A program made the position numbers and the translations under genes. Shown in pieces: positions 10,008 to 19,369 of a stretch of 64,000 nt of DNA. Numbering within the stretch: the first letter of the stretch is position 1; each line of letters opens with the position of its first letter. This DNA comes from Tolypothrix bouteillei VB521301 (GTDB lineage Bacteria > Cyanobacteriota > Cyanobacteriia > Cyanobacteriales > Nostocaceae), in contig NZ_JHEG04000001.1 in assembly GCF_000760695.4 (NCBI RefSeq), forward strand, positions 9,062,935 to 9,126,934. Direction: 5' to 3'. The notes under the pieces are model-generated. The model was not told where the DNA came from, searched no databases, and worked only from the letters and a program-made list of their open reading frames with translations.

Positions 10008-12268
10008 GAAGCCCGAGTCAAGCAAAAGTCCGCCACTTCCTGGAGCAATTTTTTGGTACGGGTAATAAATTTGACTTAAATAAAATAGAACTTGGTGAAG
10101 GAAAACAAGCAAAAATCCGTCCTTGGGTAGAGTTATTGACCAAGGGCGAACCCCAACCTACAGTTCTTCCCTGCTGGCGAGAATTAAGTGTAGATTGGTA
10201 TGCGATCGCCCTGTCCGAACGCCAATTAAGGTGCTTAAGTGAAGAATTAATGGCGTTTGTCGGTCCCACATACTCGACATTTCGGGGACAACGAGCACAA
10301 CTCGACCTGCAAGACCCCGTAGAAGCAGCAGTTTATGAATTTACCGGAGGGGCTACAGTCAAATTGTGCGGACAAGCAAAGGACGTTTGGGAAGCACTCG
10401 AACGGATGCGCCGGGTCAGTGAGAGACGAGTGCTCCGGGTTGCAAGCATTCCCCGTCCTACAGGTCGAGTCCTGCGTGACTTTTACATGGCGATCCAAGC
10501 AGGCGATCGCGCATCTGCGGAAAATTCTTTACAATACCTTTTAGACCAACACCGTCTGGATGCACTCAATCTTCTGTTTCTACGGGTGCAACTCTTAGCA
10601 GAATTAGAGCAATGGAAAGAGTTGCTTTCTCTACCAGAACTAAGCAATCTTTTACAAGTTCGCAGACCTTTTGCGGTTACCCAAGCATTACTAAAAGCAG
10701 TATACCGCAATGAATTGCAACATTTTGAGGACAATAACGCTCCCAAAAGTGCTGTAGCCTATTTCAAAGAAGTCGTTTTTCCCCGTTACAACAATCTTTT
10801 AACTATCCGTGCAGGTAGTAAAATCCCAGAAGTTTTAAAGTTATTTATGCTCCTAGCAGTAGGTGGAGAGCTATCAAAGCCTGGGCTCCGAGACGAACTG
10901 CTAGCAATTGACGACGTTGAAGAGACTCACCATCGCTATCTACAACAGTTAGCTGCACTCCTACCCGATGCTACACCACCTAGCACAGGCGATCCCTTAC
11001 AACAAGCCGAACATCTCGCCAAAAACGGAGACTTCGACCAAGCGTTTTCCTTGCTTTGTGATGCTCCATCATCGAAAGAAAAAGTTCGCTTGCTCTTCCA
11101 ATGCGCCTACGAATTGCAAACCTTAGCAGTGGAAAACGCTGCAATGCAAGCGTTTAACGAGTTGAAGGTTGAGGAACAAACTGTCTTGCTCAAGGTTCGT
11201 TGGAACCAAGATTTTCTTAGCCAACTACAAGGAAGCCAGGAAGGAACAGCTGACCTTACAGCCTTGTCTGTCCCGACGAATTGGCTGGAGTGGTTATCGC
11301 AGATCGATCGAGATCCAAGCTGGGAGCGAGCGCTACAAACGGCACGTCAGGGAGCAGAAGAATGGAATGTCAGCAGTTTACTTGTACAACCTCAAGCAGT
11401 TGCAAGGTTTAACGAATTATTGCTGGTAGTAGGCTCAAAAGCTGAGTTGATTTTGCATAATGCCCTTCCTTACTTGTTGAAATTTTTTCAAGAAGACGAG
11501 CAATTTCCCCGGCGCGAGTTTCTCACCCTTTATCAGTCGCTCGTGGAACTACTCGTATTGAGCACGGAGGGTGGGAATGCGGATTTGGTTTTGTTTAATG
11601 AGTTGGCGATCGCTCTTTTAACAGTAGGAGTTAATACATCACAATATGCTGAAATAGTCAATAATGCTATGGAACTTTGGAAGAGATTCGCCTCACCCAT
11701 ATACTTTGACTGGATACTTGATTTAATGGATGTACTGGTATCATATCCCTCCCCAGTTCCAGAAAAACGCGAACAACTCCTATTTGCTGCAGCTGAAACT
11801 CTATATCGCTTTTCAGAACGTATTAATGAAGGGCAATGGGCAATTTTTCGCACTTTAGTTAAAGATTTAAATCTGAAAGAATTTCTTTCAGATTTGCTTG
11901 GCAAAAAAGCAAGTTTGGGAGAGCCAAATTTTGAAGTTGAGGCAAATATCTTCCAAAAACTTAAGGGTAAATCTGTCCTTATATATACTCTAACAGAAAC
12001 TGTAGCTATCAGAGTTAAAAATATTTTAGAAGCTACTTGTCAACAAGTGACAGTTCATCTCAGCCATCATAAAGGAGGTGATGAGCGACTTCTTCAGTGG
12101 GTAAGAAATTCGGATCTTGTTGTGATGGTGACAGCTAGCGCCAAACACGCTGCCACCAATTTTATTGAAGCCAATCGCCCATCACATCTTCAACCAATTC
12201 TTTTAGTAAATACTAAAGGAAGTGCAAGTATGTTGCGGGAGATTGGGGAATATTTAGCACGAGAATAA
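10004..12268 (+). CDS. dpdD: DpdD-like protein of the 7-deazapurine DNA system
   Basis: 754 residues from ATG 10004, chosen because it overlaps the dpdK stop as ATGA; a TTG at 9986 gives an unlikely extension. The N-terminal 150 residues are globular with many Trp and Arg; the centre (about 160-560) is a long helical array that looks like TPR-type repeats (for example LDALNLLFLRVQLLAELEQW); the last 110 residues (SVLIYTL, HHKGGDERL, DLVVMVTASAKHAA) look like a small Rossmann-type domain similar in form to DUF2325. This layout matches DpdD, a Dpd restriction-side protein of unknown activity. No nuclease or ATPase motif is seen. Adjacent dpdK supports the call. Confidence 0.68.
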   Translation: MRSPSQAKVRHFLEQFFGTGNKFDLNKIELGEGKQAKIRPWVELLTKGEPQPTVLPCWRELSVDWYAIALSERQLRCLSEELMAFVGPTYSTFRGQRAQLDLQDPVEAAVYEFTGGATVKLCGQAKDVWEALERMRRVSERRVLRVASIPRPTGRVLRDFYMAIQAGDRASAENSLQYLLDQHRLDALNLLFLRVQLLAELEQWKELLSLPELSNLLQVRRPFAVTQALLKAVYRNELQHFEDNNAPKSAVAYFKEVVFPRYNNLLTIRAGSKIPEVLKLFMLLAVGGELSKPGLRDELLAIDDVEETHHRYLQQLAALLPDATPPSTGDPLQQAEHLAKNGDFDQAFSLLCDAPSSKEKVRLLFQCAYELQTLAVENAAMQAFNELKVEEQTVLLKVRWNQDFLSQLQGSQEGTADLTALSVPTNWLEWLSQIDRDPSWERALQTARQGAEEWNVSSLLVQPQAVARFNELLLVVGSKAELILHNALPYLLKFFQEDEQFPRREFLTLYQSLVELLVLSTEGGNADLVLFNELAIALLTVGVNTSQYAEIVNNAMELWKRFASPIYFDWILDLMDVLVSYPSPVPEKREQLLFAAAETLYRFSERINEGQWAIFRTLVKDLNLKEFLSDLLGKKASLGEPNFEVEANIFQKLKGKSVLIYTLTETVAIRVKNILEATCQQVTVHLSHHKGGDERLLQWVRNSDLVVMVTASAKHAATNFIEANRPSHLQPILLVNTKGSASMLREIGEYLARE

Positions 12269-12276
12269 CGTTCAAC

Positions 12277-13116
12277 TCAATCAACAAACTTTTGTCTTGC
12301 CTGATTTGTTGCTTGTAATTGTTGTTCTAAAAAATCCCAATTTTCGTGCTCGATCGCATGAATCAATTCGTCTAAATTTTGACGGTATTGTGAGAGCGAT
12401 CGCAATAATTGCTGCCGATTAAATTTTGCCATCATCAACCCCAACTCTGGATTGCCTCCACCAACTCGACTTGTATCTTTAAAGCCAGAACTGGCCAAAT
12501 TTTGAGCTAATTGTAAAACTTTTGCATCTGGTTCACTCATACAAGCTGCAATTAATGAGGAACTCACCATTACGGGTAAGTGAGAAATCCAACTGACTGC
12601 TCGATCGTGTTCTTCCGGAGAACAAGAATAGAGATTCGCCCCAAGTTCCTGCACTAATTTTTCCACAACCGAGATAGCATCTGGGGGTGTTGTCTCTAAT
12701 GGTGTCAGAACATAAGGCTTATCTAAGAACAAATTCCGTAAAGCGGCTTCGATACCACTTTCAGCCGTACCCGCCATGGGATGTCCGCCAACAAAGTTTT
12801 CCCACCGAGGTGCGATCGCTTCTACTATCGGTGTTTTTACTGAACCAACGTCAGTCACAATTGCATTTGAAGGCAAATGAGCAATTAGCTGCTCAAATGT
12901 GGGAATAATAAGCCCTAGAGGTGTACAAATAAAGACTACCTCTGCTGCTGAAAGCAGGCTTATCTCTACGGAAGCCTCATCCACACCGCCAAGGGTTTTT
13001 GCCCTCTGACAGGTGGATTCCCGGCGACTTACACCCAAGACATAATGTCCCTGCGATCGTAAATCCAAACCCAAAGACCCACCAATTAATCCAAGCCCCA
13101 GAATACCAATATTCAT
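12277..13116 (-). CDS. tyrA: Prephenate/arogenate dehydrogenase
   Basis: 279 residues, usual length for the cyanobacterial enzyme. It starts with the NAD(P)-binding GLGLIGGSLG motif, has IVTDVGSVK and the substrate-binding GGHPMAGT motif, then HLPVMVSSSL. The enzyme oxidises and decarboxylates arogenate (in cyanobacteria usually with NADP) to tyrosine. It is convergent with dpdD, ending 9 bp from it, so the Dpd genes stop against a housekeeping gene here. A DAHP synthase gene for the first step of the same pathway lies 4 kb away, but not in an operon with it. Confidence 0.93.
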   Translation of the reverse strand: MNIGILGLGLIGGSLGLDLRSQGHYVLGVSRRESTCQRAKTLGGVDEASVEISLLSAAEVVFICTPLGLIIPTFEQLIAHLPSNAIVTDVGSVKTPIVEAIAPRWENFVGGHPMAGTAESGIEAALRNLFLDKPYVLTPLETTPPDAISVVEKLVQELGANLYSCSPEEHDRAVSWISHLPVMVSSSLIAACMSEPDAKVLQLAQNLASSGFKDTSRVGGGNPELGLMMAKFNRQQLLRSLSQYRQNLDELIHAIEHENWDFLEQQLQATNQARQKFVD

Positions 13117-13329
13117 CTCAGTAACTGTGTACCCAATAAATGAAACTGCGTTAACTGTTATTTATCATTTGTCCTTTGTTCACAGTTCTTTACCAGTGAC
13201 CAATGACTAATGACTAACGACCAATCCCCATTGCCCCTTATCCCCAGAGGGAACCCCTAACCCAATCTCCAATAATCAAATTTTTGCATACTACCAACTC
13301 TTGAAGTTGGCAATTCAGGAGTAAATTCA

Positions 13330-14892
13330 ATGAACGTAGAGGAATTGTTAGATAAATATGCATCAGGGACAAGAGATTTTTCTGGAATTGACCTTTGTGA
13401 AGCCAATTTAAGTGGAGCAAAACTGAGTGGTGTTAATTTCACCAAAGCTGACTTAAGTGTGATCAACCTGAGTGGTGCGAACTTAAGCGAAGCTAACTTG
13501 AGTTATGCAAAGTTGAATGTTGCAAGACTCAGAGGAGCTATACTCAAAAACGCTAACTTAAAAGGCGCTAGTCTCAACGTTGCTAATTTGATTCGATCTG
13601 ATTTAAGCAATGCCCAACTCAAGGGGGCTTCTATGATTCGCACCGAATTAATTCGTGCCAATCTCAGCCATGCTAACCTCATGAAGGCAAACCTCAAAGG
13701 TGCGGATTTGCGAGAAGCTGCACTCAGACATACTGTTCTGCGAGAGGCAAATTTAAGTGAGACAACTTTTAAGGATGGTTTCCTGACAGGAGCCAATTTA
13801 GAACTTGCCAATTTAAAAGGAGCTGACTTAACTCGTGCGGATCTTAGTGGTGCCAATTTCCGCAATACCGAACTCAAACAAGCAATTCTTACCCAAGCCA
13901 ATCTAAGTGGGGCTAATTTAAGTGGAGCAAATCTCAGGTGGGCTGATTTAAGTAGGGCAAATCTCAGGTGGGCTGATTTAAGTGGGGCAAAACTAAGTGG
14001 AGCCAATTTAATTGGTGCAGATCTGAGTTATGCCAATTTAACCAATGCTAGTCTAATTCATACGGATTTAACCCATGCAAAATTAATCAAGGTAGAGTGG
14101 GTTGGTGCAGACCTTACAGGAGCAGTTTTAACTGGAACAAAATTATACGCCACTTCAAGATTTGGATTAAAAACTGAAGGAATTATTTGTGAATGGGTAG
14201 ACCTCAGTCCAACAGGCGATCAAACAGTTATACATAATTTTACCTCTTTTGATTCCCGCGACTTTTTTAACGAAACTCCGCCAACCATCCGAATTATTGT
14301 AGATAAAACTATAGACCATGAAGCAAATTTTGCCATTGCTGGTGCTTATTACCAAATCGCCCAGCAATACCCAGAACTCAAACAACCTCCAAGTATAGAA
14401 GTAGGGTGTCGTCGCACTATTTTCACCTTCCGTATGGATAATGACGAGTGTTTATTACCCACAGCTTATATAGCTATTCTCCCCTTTAAAGATACATCAA
14501 ATGCCCACAAAAATATCTATACTCTGATAGAGATGATTTCAGGTGAAGATACCTCTCAACTAGGTTTGAAATTTCCAAGCATTGAAAAAGTTAGTATGCT
14601 CTTAGAACAAGCAATAGAAAATGCTGCTATTATAAAGAAAATGAAAAAAATTTTAGAAATTACTGCAAAATTTAAGTTTTTTCAAGCCCCCACTCAGATA
14701 GTTTTGACGAATTCTAGTGCTCAAAATCTACTTTTATATGATAATCCATACTTTGGGAAAAGATTTCTTAATAGCTCTGATGAGGGTCATTACATAGCTT
14801 ATGATAATTCTACTGAGGTCTCACAAATGATTACACCCTCATTAAGTATGATTGTTGATTTTTTTAAAGGATTTCATTATATAAGTCAATAG
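13330..14892 (+). CDS. Pentapeptide-repeat protein with a distinct C-terminal domain
   Basis: 520 residues. Residues about 17-280 are tandem A(D/N)LxX pentapeptides, which fold as a right-handed quadrilateral beta helix. The last 240 residues are not repeats: they contain a mixed alpha/beta segment (IRIIVDKTIDHEANFAIAGAYY, shortened here to its first part IRIIVDKTI) and a charged helical tail. No signal peptide. Pentapeptide proteins in cyanobacteria are very common and mostly without assigned role; some bind gyrase or act as scaffolds. A second, shorter pentapeptide protein is at 42315. The minus-strand open frame inside the repeat is a shadow of the repeat codons. Confidence 0.85.
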   Translation: MNVEELLDKYASGTRDFSGIDLCEANLSGAKLSGVNFTKADLSVINLSGANLSEANLSYAKLNVARLRGAILKNANLKGASLNVANLIRSDLSNAQLKGASMIRTELIRANLSHANLMKANLKGADLREAALRHTVLREANLSETTFKDGFLTGANLELANLKGADLTRADLSGANFRNTELKQAILTQANLSGANLSGANLRWADLSRANLRWADLSGAKLSGANLIGADLSYANLTNASLIHTDLTHAKLIKVEWVGADLTGAVLTGTKLYATSRFGLKTEGIICEWVDLSPTGDQTVIHNFTSFDSRDFFNETPPTIRIIVDKTIDHEANFAIAGAYYQIAQQYPELKQPPSIEVGCRRTIFTFRMDNDECLLPTAYIAILPFKDTSNAHKNIYTLIEMISGEDTSQLGLKFPSIEKVSMLLEQAIENAAIIKKMKKILEITAKFKFFQAPTQIVLTNSSAQNLLLYDNPYFGKRFLNSSDEGHYIAYDNSTEVSQMITPSLSMIVDFFKGFHYISQ

Positions 14893-14893
14893 T

Positions 14894-14955
14894 TAAGGGT
14901 TAGTGGTTAGTAGTTATTGGTCTTCTAACCACTAACCACTAACCATTAACCACTA
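14894..14955. repeat. Short tandem repeat of the CCACTAA heptamer
   Basis: The spacer after the pentapeptide gene holds repeated TAACCACTAACCACTAACC-like units plus an inverted TTAGTGGTTAG copy just before, so the two halves could also form a hairpin. Similar heptamer-like runs occur near 13195, 25630, 26315 and 35700. Such short tandemly repeated repetitive sequences are typical of heterocyst-forming cyanobacteria. Confidence 0.7.
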
Positions 14956-14968
14956 TCAGGAGAAAAAA

Positions 14969-15562
14969 ATGCGAGATACATTTAATAAAATGATGGGTCG
15001 AACTCGCTACGTCGTCTGTCGCATTATGTTACATTTAGGCGGGTCTGACGTAGCACCTATTATGGGGATTTTAAATCGCGCTGCTAGGGAAGCAGTAGAT
15101 GGTGATGGTGACATGGAAGTCTTGGGGGAAGGGCTCGTAGAAGTTTCTCAGTCCCTTTTACAGTACGATGAGTACTGGCAATCAGCCGCGAATCAAGGCG
15201 ACGTCTTTTGGAGTGAAGGAGAGGCTGGAGATTACGTAAATGAACTTTTTACTGACTCAGCTCAACGTTATTTGAGCGAACCCGATTATAGTGATGACTT
15301 TAGGGACAATCAACCGCTATCTCTCCCTGTTACCAGCAATGTCGTTGTCATGATTACGGTAGCATATGAGGGTGAAGTTCCAGATTTAGAAACTGACCTG
15401 GCGAATATACAAGCGCTTAAAGAGGGCTTGAAAGCGTTGATCAATTTGCATTACAAACATAAATTACGGGCTATTCAGGTACATTTCTCGCCAGCCCGGT
15501 TAGGAGATGAATTGACTGGTGACCAACTTCTACAATATTACCCAGAGTTGATACCCCTGTAG
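14969..15562 (+). CDS. DUF1517 family protein
   Basis: 197 residues, preceded by AGGAGA 8 bp before the ATG. The sequence has the DUF1517 pattern shared by cyanobacteria and plant plastids: an LHLGGSDVAPIM segment, an acidic helical middle, then VVVMITVAYEG and a final IQVHFSPARLGDELT motif. In many family members a membrane anchor precedes this domain; none is present here, so this is a soluble short form. Function is unknown. A lipoprotein gene follows 70 bp downstream on the same strand and might be co-transcribed. Confidence 0.75.
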   Translation: MRDTFNKMMGRTRYVVCRIMLHLGGSDVAPIMGILNRAAREAVDGDGDMEVLGEGLVEVSQSLLQYDEYWQSAANQGDVFWSEGEAGDYVNELFTDSAQRYLSEPDYSDDFRDNQPLSLPVTSNVVVMITVAYEGEVPDLETDLANIQALKEGLKALINLHYKHKLRAIQVHFSPARLGDELTGDQLLQYYPELIPL

Positions 15563-15632
15563 TTTTGGATCGGTCGTCCACACCTACCACATAATCGAGA
15601 AATTGTTAAGCTCAGGATAGGAAAATCATCAT

Positions 15633-16535
15633 ATGATCATGACAGTCTTGCGTAGGTTCACCGTTGTTTTTTTAGCCTTGAGTTTGTGCTTGACAACCGT
15701 TGCTTGCGGCGGTGGTGGAAACCAAGCTACAACACCGGGTGATAACAATCAAACTAGTCGAACAGTATCTAATACATCCAATAATAAATTGGCAGATGGT
15801 CAGTATCCCGTACAGCAAGCTGAGTACAATGATGCTGATGGGGAGTACACGTTGTTTCTGTTAAACGCTACACCCCCCAACTTTAAAACAGAAAATTTAC
15901 AAATGGCAAGGTTGACTGATGACCAAATCAAGCAAGGTCAAAAAACCTACTTGAAGGTAGAAAACGGTCAGCCAGCATTGTACCTGACAGAAGATTTCAA
16001 AATCGAATACGTTCACAACGTTACCGAGACGAAGACTAACCCTCAAACCGGTCAACAAGAAACAGTTGTCGTTCGTCGAGAAAACAGTTTTTGGGCTCCT
16101 TTTGCTGGAGCAGCCGCAGGGAGTCTAGCAGGTCAGGCTATTGGTAGTCTTCTCTTTAGACCGCAATATTACGTTCCTCCTGCTTATCAGCCCGGTGGAG
16201 TCATTTACGGTTATGGTGGATACGGCAGAAGCTATACTGACGCAGTTCAAAGTTATCGCACTCGCTACAATGCACCGCCTGCTGTAGAGAGAAATAGAAC
16301 TGCTTTCCGTACAACAGGAACTTTGAGACGAAGCTATCCTGGTAGCAGTACAACAACACGTACTGCACCACGTACTGTTCCTGGTAATCGCGCTACCGGT
16401 TCGGGTTATGGTGGTAGCACTCTTAGACCTTCTGGCTCTAGCACCTATCGGCGCAGCCCTGGTGGTAGCAGCTTTGGTAGTGGTGGTGCTAGTCGTTCGA
16501 GACCGCGTGCTGGTTTTGGTAGCAGAAGGCGCTAA
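15633..16535 (+). CDS. Lipoprotein with Gly/Ser/Arg-rich C-terminus
   Basis: 300 residues with a lipoprotein signal: basic start, hydrophobic core FLALSLCLTT, then VACGGG with the lipid-carrying Cys near residue 25. A globular region follows (about 50-150), then a short Ala/Gly helix with GSLAGQAIGSLLF, a Tyr/Gly region, and a low-complexity Ser/Thr/Gly/Arg tail (RSRPRAGFGSRRR). The Arg-rich tail could bind acidic polymers, which is only a guess. Likely anchored in a membrane facing the periplasm. Family not recognised. A strong hairpin terminator lies 94 bp downstream. Confidence 0.7.
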   Translation: MIMTVLRRFTVVFLALSLCLTTVACGGGGNQATTPGDNNQTSRTVSNTSNNKLADGQYPVQQAEYNDADGEYTLFLLNATPPNFKTENLQMARLTDDQIKQGQKTYLKVENGQPALYLTEDFKIEYVHNVTETKTNPQTGQQETVVVRRENSFWAPFAGAAAGSLAGQAIGSLLFRPQYYVPPAYQPGGVIYGYGGYGRSYTDAVQSYRTRYNAPPAVERNRTAFRTTGTLRRSYPGSSTTTRTAPRTVPGNRATGSGYGGSTLRPSGSSTYRRSPGGSSFGSGGASRSRPRAGFGSRRR

Positions 16536-16628
16536 ATAAGCAAATAAAACTATTTTGTTTTTCGTTCTCAGGCTGAGGCTTGGGAATGCAATCCTTGAGG
16601 TTCTACCTCAAAGTAGGTAAATTAGATA

Positions 16629-16669
16629 GAGCGAAAGCCCACTAACATCAAATGGTGGGCTTTCGCTTT
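16629..16669 (+). terminator. Rho-independent-like terminator
   Basis: A perfect 12-bp stem (GCGAAAGCCCAC with its complement) around a 12-base loop, followed by TTTAAG. It lies downstream of the lipoprotein gene. Confidence 0.75.
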
Positions 16670-17140
16670 AAGCTGTCATGCATAGAATTTGCAGATTCTT
16701 CTTAGACCAATACGGTTCAGATAAGACTCGCTCCCCCATAGCCCCCCCCAATGAATTGGCTGCGGTGGTGTACACAAGTCTCCTAAAGTGCCTTCTGGCA
16801 GTTTCGATCCCCCCTAGCCCCCCTTAAAAAGGGGGGAAACTGCTTCAAGTTCCCCAATTTATCGGAGGATTGAGGGGGGTCTCTAAAGATGTGTACACAA
16901 CCGTAGGATCAATTGGGGGGATCTTCAAGGATTAAATATTGTTAACTGAACCGCATTAAAATTGGAATTCAAGTAGCAATTTGCATCTTTATCCCCTATA
17001 GTCTGAGCGTTTCTGCGGTTAAGTAGTAATTTATTTAACTGCAAAAACACGGAGTATTCAAAGGCAAGAGATGAAAGAACTACTGAAGGTAAAGGCTGGG
17101 AACGAGACTCAAGCTGGTGAGCGATCGCTCTTAACAAAAC
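16670..17140. other. Intergenic region with C/G-rich palindromic repeats
   Basis: No credible gene. It contains several C6/G6 tracts, and the GTGTACACAA motif occurs twice as an inverted pair near 16770 and 16890, enclosing the GATCCCCCC repeat listed separately. The right part is A/T-rich. It separates the lipoprotein gene from the convergent DAHP synthase gene. Confidence 0.5.
16806..16836 (+). repeat. GATCCCCCCTAGCCCCCCTT palindromic repeat
   Basis: Palindromic C6/G6 element (GATCCCCCC, then CCCCCC, short A/T centre, GGGGGG). It belongs to the same family as the copies at 38479-38509 and 38949-38978, but here it does not flank a gene. Confidence 0.65.
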
Positions 17141-18199
17141 TTAAGCTACGATCGCAGTTGGTTTGGGCCAGCGACCAAAAGCTTTACCCACGACTGCCAA
17201 TTCTTGCATCAGGCGGTCAAAACGCTCTGGTGTCAGAGACTGCGGACCGTCGGATAGAGCTTTTGCAGGATTGGGGTGAACTTCTATCATTAAAGAGTCA
17301 CATCCAGCGGCGATCGATGCCATTGCCATTGATGGTACGTATGCAGCCCAACCCGTACCGTGGCTGGGATCGATCATAATTGGTAAGTGAGTGAGATTTC
17401 GCAGAACTGGTACTGCAGATAAATCCACAGTATTGCGAGTGTACTGGCGATCGAAAGTCCGAATTCCCCGTTCGCACAAAATAACATTTGGATTGCCCGC
17501 AGCTAAAATGTATTCAGCTGCCATCAACCAATCTTCAATAGTTGCAGCCATTCCGCGCTTGAGAAGAACTGGTTTTGGTTGTGCGCCTACTTTTTTCAGT
17601 AGAGAGAAGTTTTGCATATTTCTCGCGCCTACTTGCACGACGTCCGCGATTTCTGCTACTACATCCAACTCAGCTGCATCCATCACTTCTGTAATAATGC
17701 CCAGCCCCGAGACTTCTCGTGCTTTTGCTAGTAATTCCAAAGCACTCTCGCCGTGTCCTTGGAAAGCGTAGGGTGAAGTTCGAGGTTTGTACGCGCCACC
17801 ACGGAGAAATTGAGCACCAGATGCGCTCACTCTGCGTGCAGTCTCCACGATCATTTCTTCATTTTCTACCGAACAAGGACCAGCCACAACCACTACGGGG
17901 TGATGTTCGCCAAAGGTCACCGGTCCGTTGGGAGTATTGACAACGATCTCAGATGCTTCTCCATGACGATATTGACGGCTAGCCCGTTTAAAGGGCTGTT
18001 CTACCCGCAAAACTTGCTCAATCCAAGGGCTTACTTCTTGAATCTGCAACGGATCTAAGTCAGCAGTGTCACCGACAAGACCAATAACTACCTTGTGTTT
18101 ACCAACGATTTTTTCTGGTGTCAGCCCCCACGTGCCTAGTTCCTCACTCAAACGGTCTACTTCCGCCTCAGGGGAACCAACCTTCATGACTATAATCAT
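17141..18199 (-). CDS. aroF: 3-deoxy-7-phosphoheptulonate (DAHP) synthase
   Basis: 352 residues from ATG at 18199; a 380-residue upstream extension is rejected because the family begins with MIIVMKVG. An N-terminal ferredoxin-like regulatory domain (about 1-70) precedes the TIM barrel, with VAGPCSVEN, the metal-binding Cys, GGAYKPRTSPYAF, KRGM, and the late IDPSHGTG motif. The enzyme joins phosphoenolpyruvate and erythrose-4-phosphate, the first step of the shikimate pathway. The presence of the N-terminal domain suggests type Ib beta architecture; feedback control by aromatic amino acids is known in the family but cannot be read here. Confidence 0.93.
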   Translation of the reverse strand: MIIVMKVGSPEAEVDRLSEELGTWGLTPEKIVGKHKVVIGLVGDTADLDPLQIQEVSPWIEQVLRVEQPFKRASRQYRHGEASEIVVNTPNGPVTFGEHHPVVVVAGPCSVENEEMIVETARRVSASGAQFLRGGAYKPRTSPYAFQGHGESALELLAKAREVSGLGIITEVMDAAELDVVAEIADVVQVGARNMQNFSLLKKVGAQPKPVLLKRGMAATIEDWLMAAEYILAAGNPNVILCERGIRTFDRQYTRNTVDLSAVPVLRNLTHLPIMIDPSHGTGWAAYVPSMAMASIAAGCDSLMIEVHPNPAKALSDGPQSLTPERFDRLMQELAVVGKAFGRWPKPTAIVA

Positions 18200-18377
18200 G
18201 CCAATCTTCCTGCTTAGATGTGATGAGATGCTTCTTAGAAAACGATATACCGTCAGTGACTGATTACTATAAACCTTTAGCAAAAGTTTTGAAAATAGGA
18301 ACTAGGGAATTGGGATCGGGAATTGGGGAATGGGTATTGCGTACTGCTTATTTCCCGATCCCCAAGCCCTTATGCCC

Positions 18378-18848
18378 TCAAGTATTTTTTTGCTGAGTTT
18401 CGCGCCAAACTGTTACCATCCGTCCCCAGTTGGTTTTGAACTCATTCAAACCTAGTAAACCGCCGGCTCTCTCTTCATCCCAAGAGGCTGAGAGAATACC
18501 ATAAGTGAGTCCCACTACTCCCAATCCAAAAAATCCCATATTCACAAGTAATACGGCGACGGGAGGCAGTTTAATGCCAGCATAAGTTAAGAGTAGATAG
18601 CTGACAACAAGAGTACTAATTCCTAAAGCAGTTGGAATGCCACAAAAGCCAGCCACTCTGCGAATCATCCGTTGGCTGACAATTTGGGGAATTGCCATTT
18701 CTTCTTTGGTAAAAGGAGCCTTTTTAGTGTCCTTTGCCTTCGTTTCTTGCTTGGTTACTACTGGCTGTTCGCTTTTTTCTTTTGCGGGCTTGCGGCGCTT
18801 TTTGTTTGGTTCAAAGGGCAAGCGATTGTGTTCGGATTCAGCAGGCAT
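18378..18848 (-). CDS. PAM68 family protein (photosystem II assembly)
   Basis: 156 residues: a Lys/Glu-rich N-terminal cytoplasmic segment of about 65 residues, then two membrane helices (GISTLVVSYLLLTY and VLLVNMGFFGLGVVGL), then LSASWDEERAGGLLG and a short amphipathic end. This matches the PAM68/DUF3464 family, thylakoid membrane proteins that assist early photosystem II assembly in plants and cyanobacteria. The gene lies 12 bp downstream of rpsO on the same strand, so it is probably transcribed with it. Confidence 0.88.
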   Translation of the reverse strand: MPAESEHNRLPFEPNKKRRKPAKEKSEQPVVTKQETKAKDTKKAPFTKEEMAIPQIVSQRMIRRVAGFCGIPTALGISTLVVSYLLLTYAGIKLPPVAVLLVNMGFFGLGVVGLTYGILSASWDEERAGGLLGLNEFKTNWGRMVTVWRETQQKNT

Positions 18849-18860
18849 AAGCGGTTATCT

Positions 18861-19130
18861 CTATCCACGAATACCGAGACGCCCGATGAGAGCTAGGTAA
18901 TGATCCCGGCTACCTTGTTGAACATAAGCAAGAAGGCGCTTGCGTTGACCGATCAATTTTAACAATCCCCGACGGGATGAATGGTCTTTCTTGTTGGATT
19001 GGAGATGTTCGCTGAGACGGTTAATTCTCTCTGTCAGCATTGCGATTTGAACATCAGCAGAACCTGTATCAGTTTCGTGAACTTGATAGTTAGAGATAAT
19101 TTCTTGTTTGCGCTGTTGCTTTAATGCCAT
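18861..19130 (-). CDS. rpsO: 30S ribosomal protein S15
   Basis: 89 residues, exact family length. It has the typical [19 protein letters not shown] and [19 protein letters not shown] helices, binding 16S rRNA in the platform of the small subunit. It heads a two-gene unit with the PAM68-family gene. About 240 bp upstream separates it from the divergent response regulator gene; an autoregulatory leader is known for S15 in some bacteria but none was identified here. Confidence 0.96.
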   Translation of the reverse strand: MALKQQRKQEIISNYQVHETDTGSADVQIAMLTERINRLSEHLQSNKKDHSSRRGLLKLIGQRKRLLAYVQQGSRDHYLALIGRLGIRG

Positions 19131-19369
19131 AATTCAACTTAGTTTTAGATTTTTGCAGCAGTTTTTCATAATATCACAGATGTTCCCTATCAGGTATCAC
19201 CAGCAATTGCTAAATGATAACTGCTCAATGAGTGTTGAGTTTTACAAAGCACCCAGAAAACTTTAACACAACTTAAGATAGGCTTATGGTGTTACGTGTG
19301 GCAAGTTGGTGTTTGATTTAGATTCATTTTAGCAGTCAATTTTTATAGAGTGCGGATACGCACATAGCT

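Noticed and set aside
13503..14006. Long minus-strand open frame inside the pentapeptide gene
   Set aside because: Its Leu/Ala/Arg/Ser-only composition is the complement of the repeat codons; no start signal.
14894..14955. Heptamer repeats as a CRISPR or origin iterons
   Set aside because: Units are 7 bp and contiguous, typical of cyanobacterial short tandem repeats; no replication gene nearby.
17141..18283. 380-residue version of DAHP synthase
   Set aside because: The extra 28 N-terminal residues have no family counterpart; the family begins at MIIVMKVG (18199).
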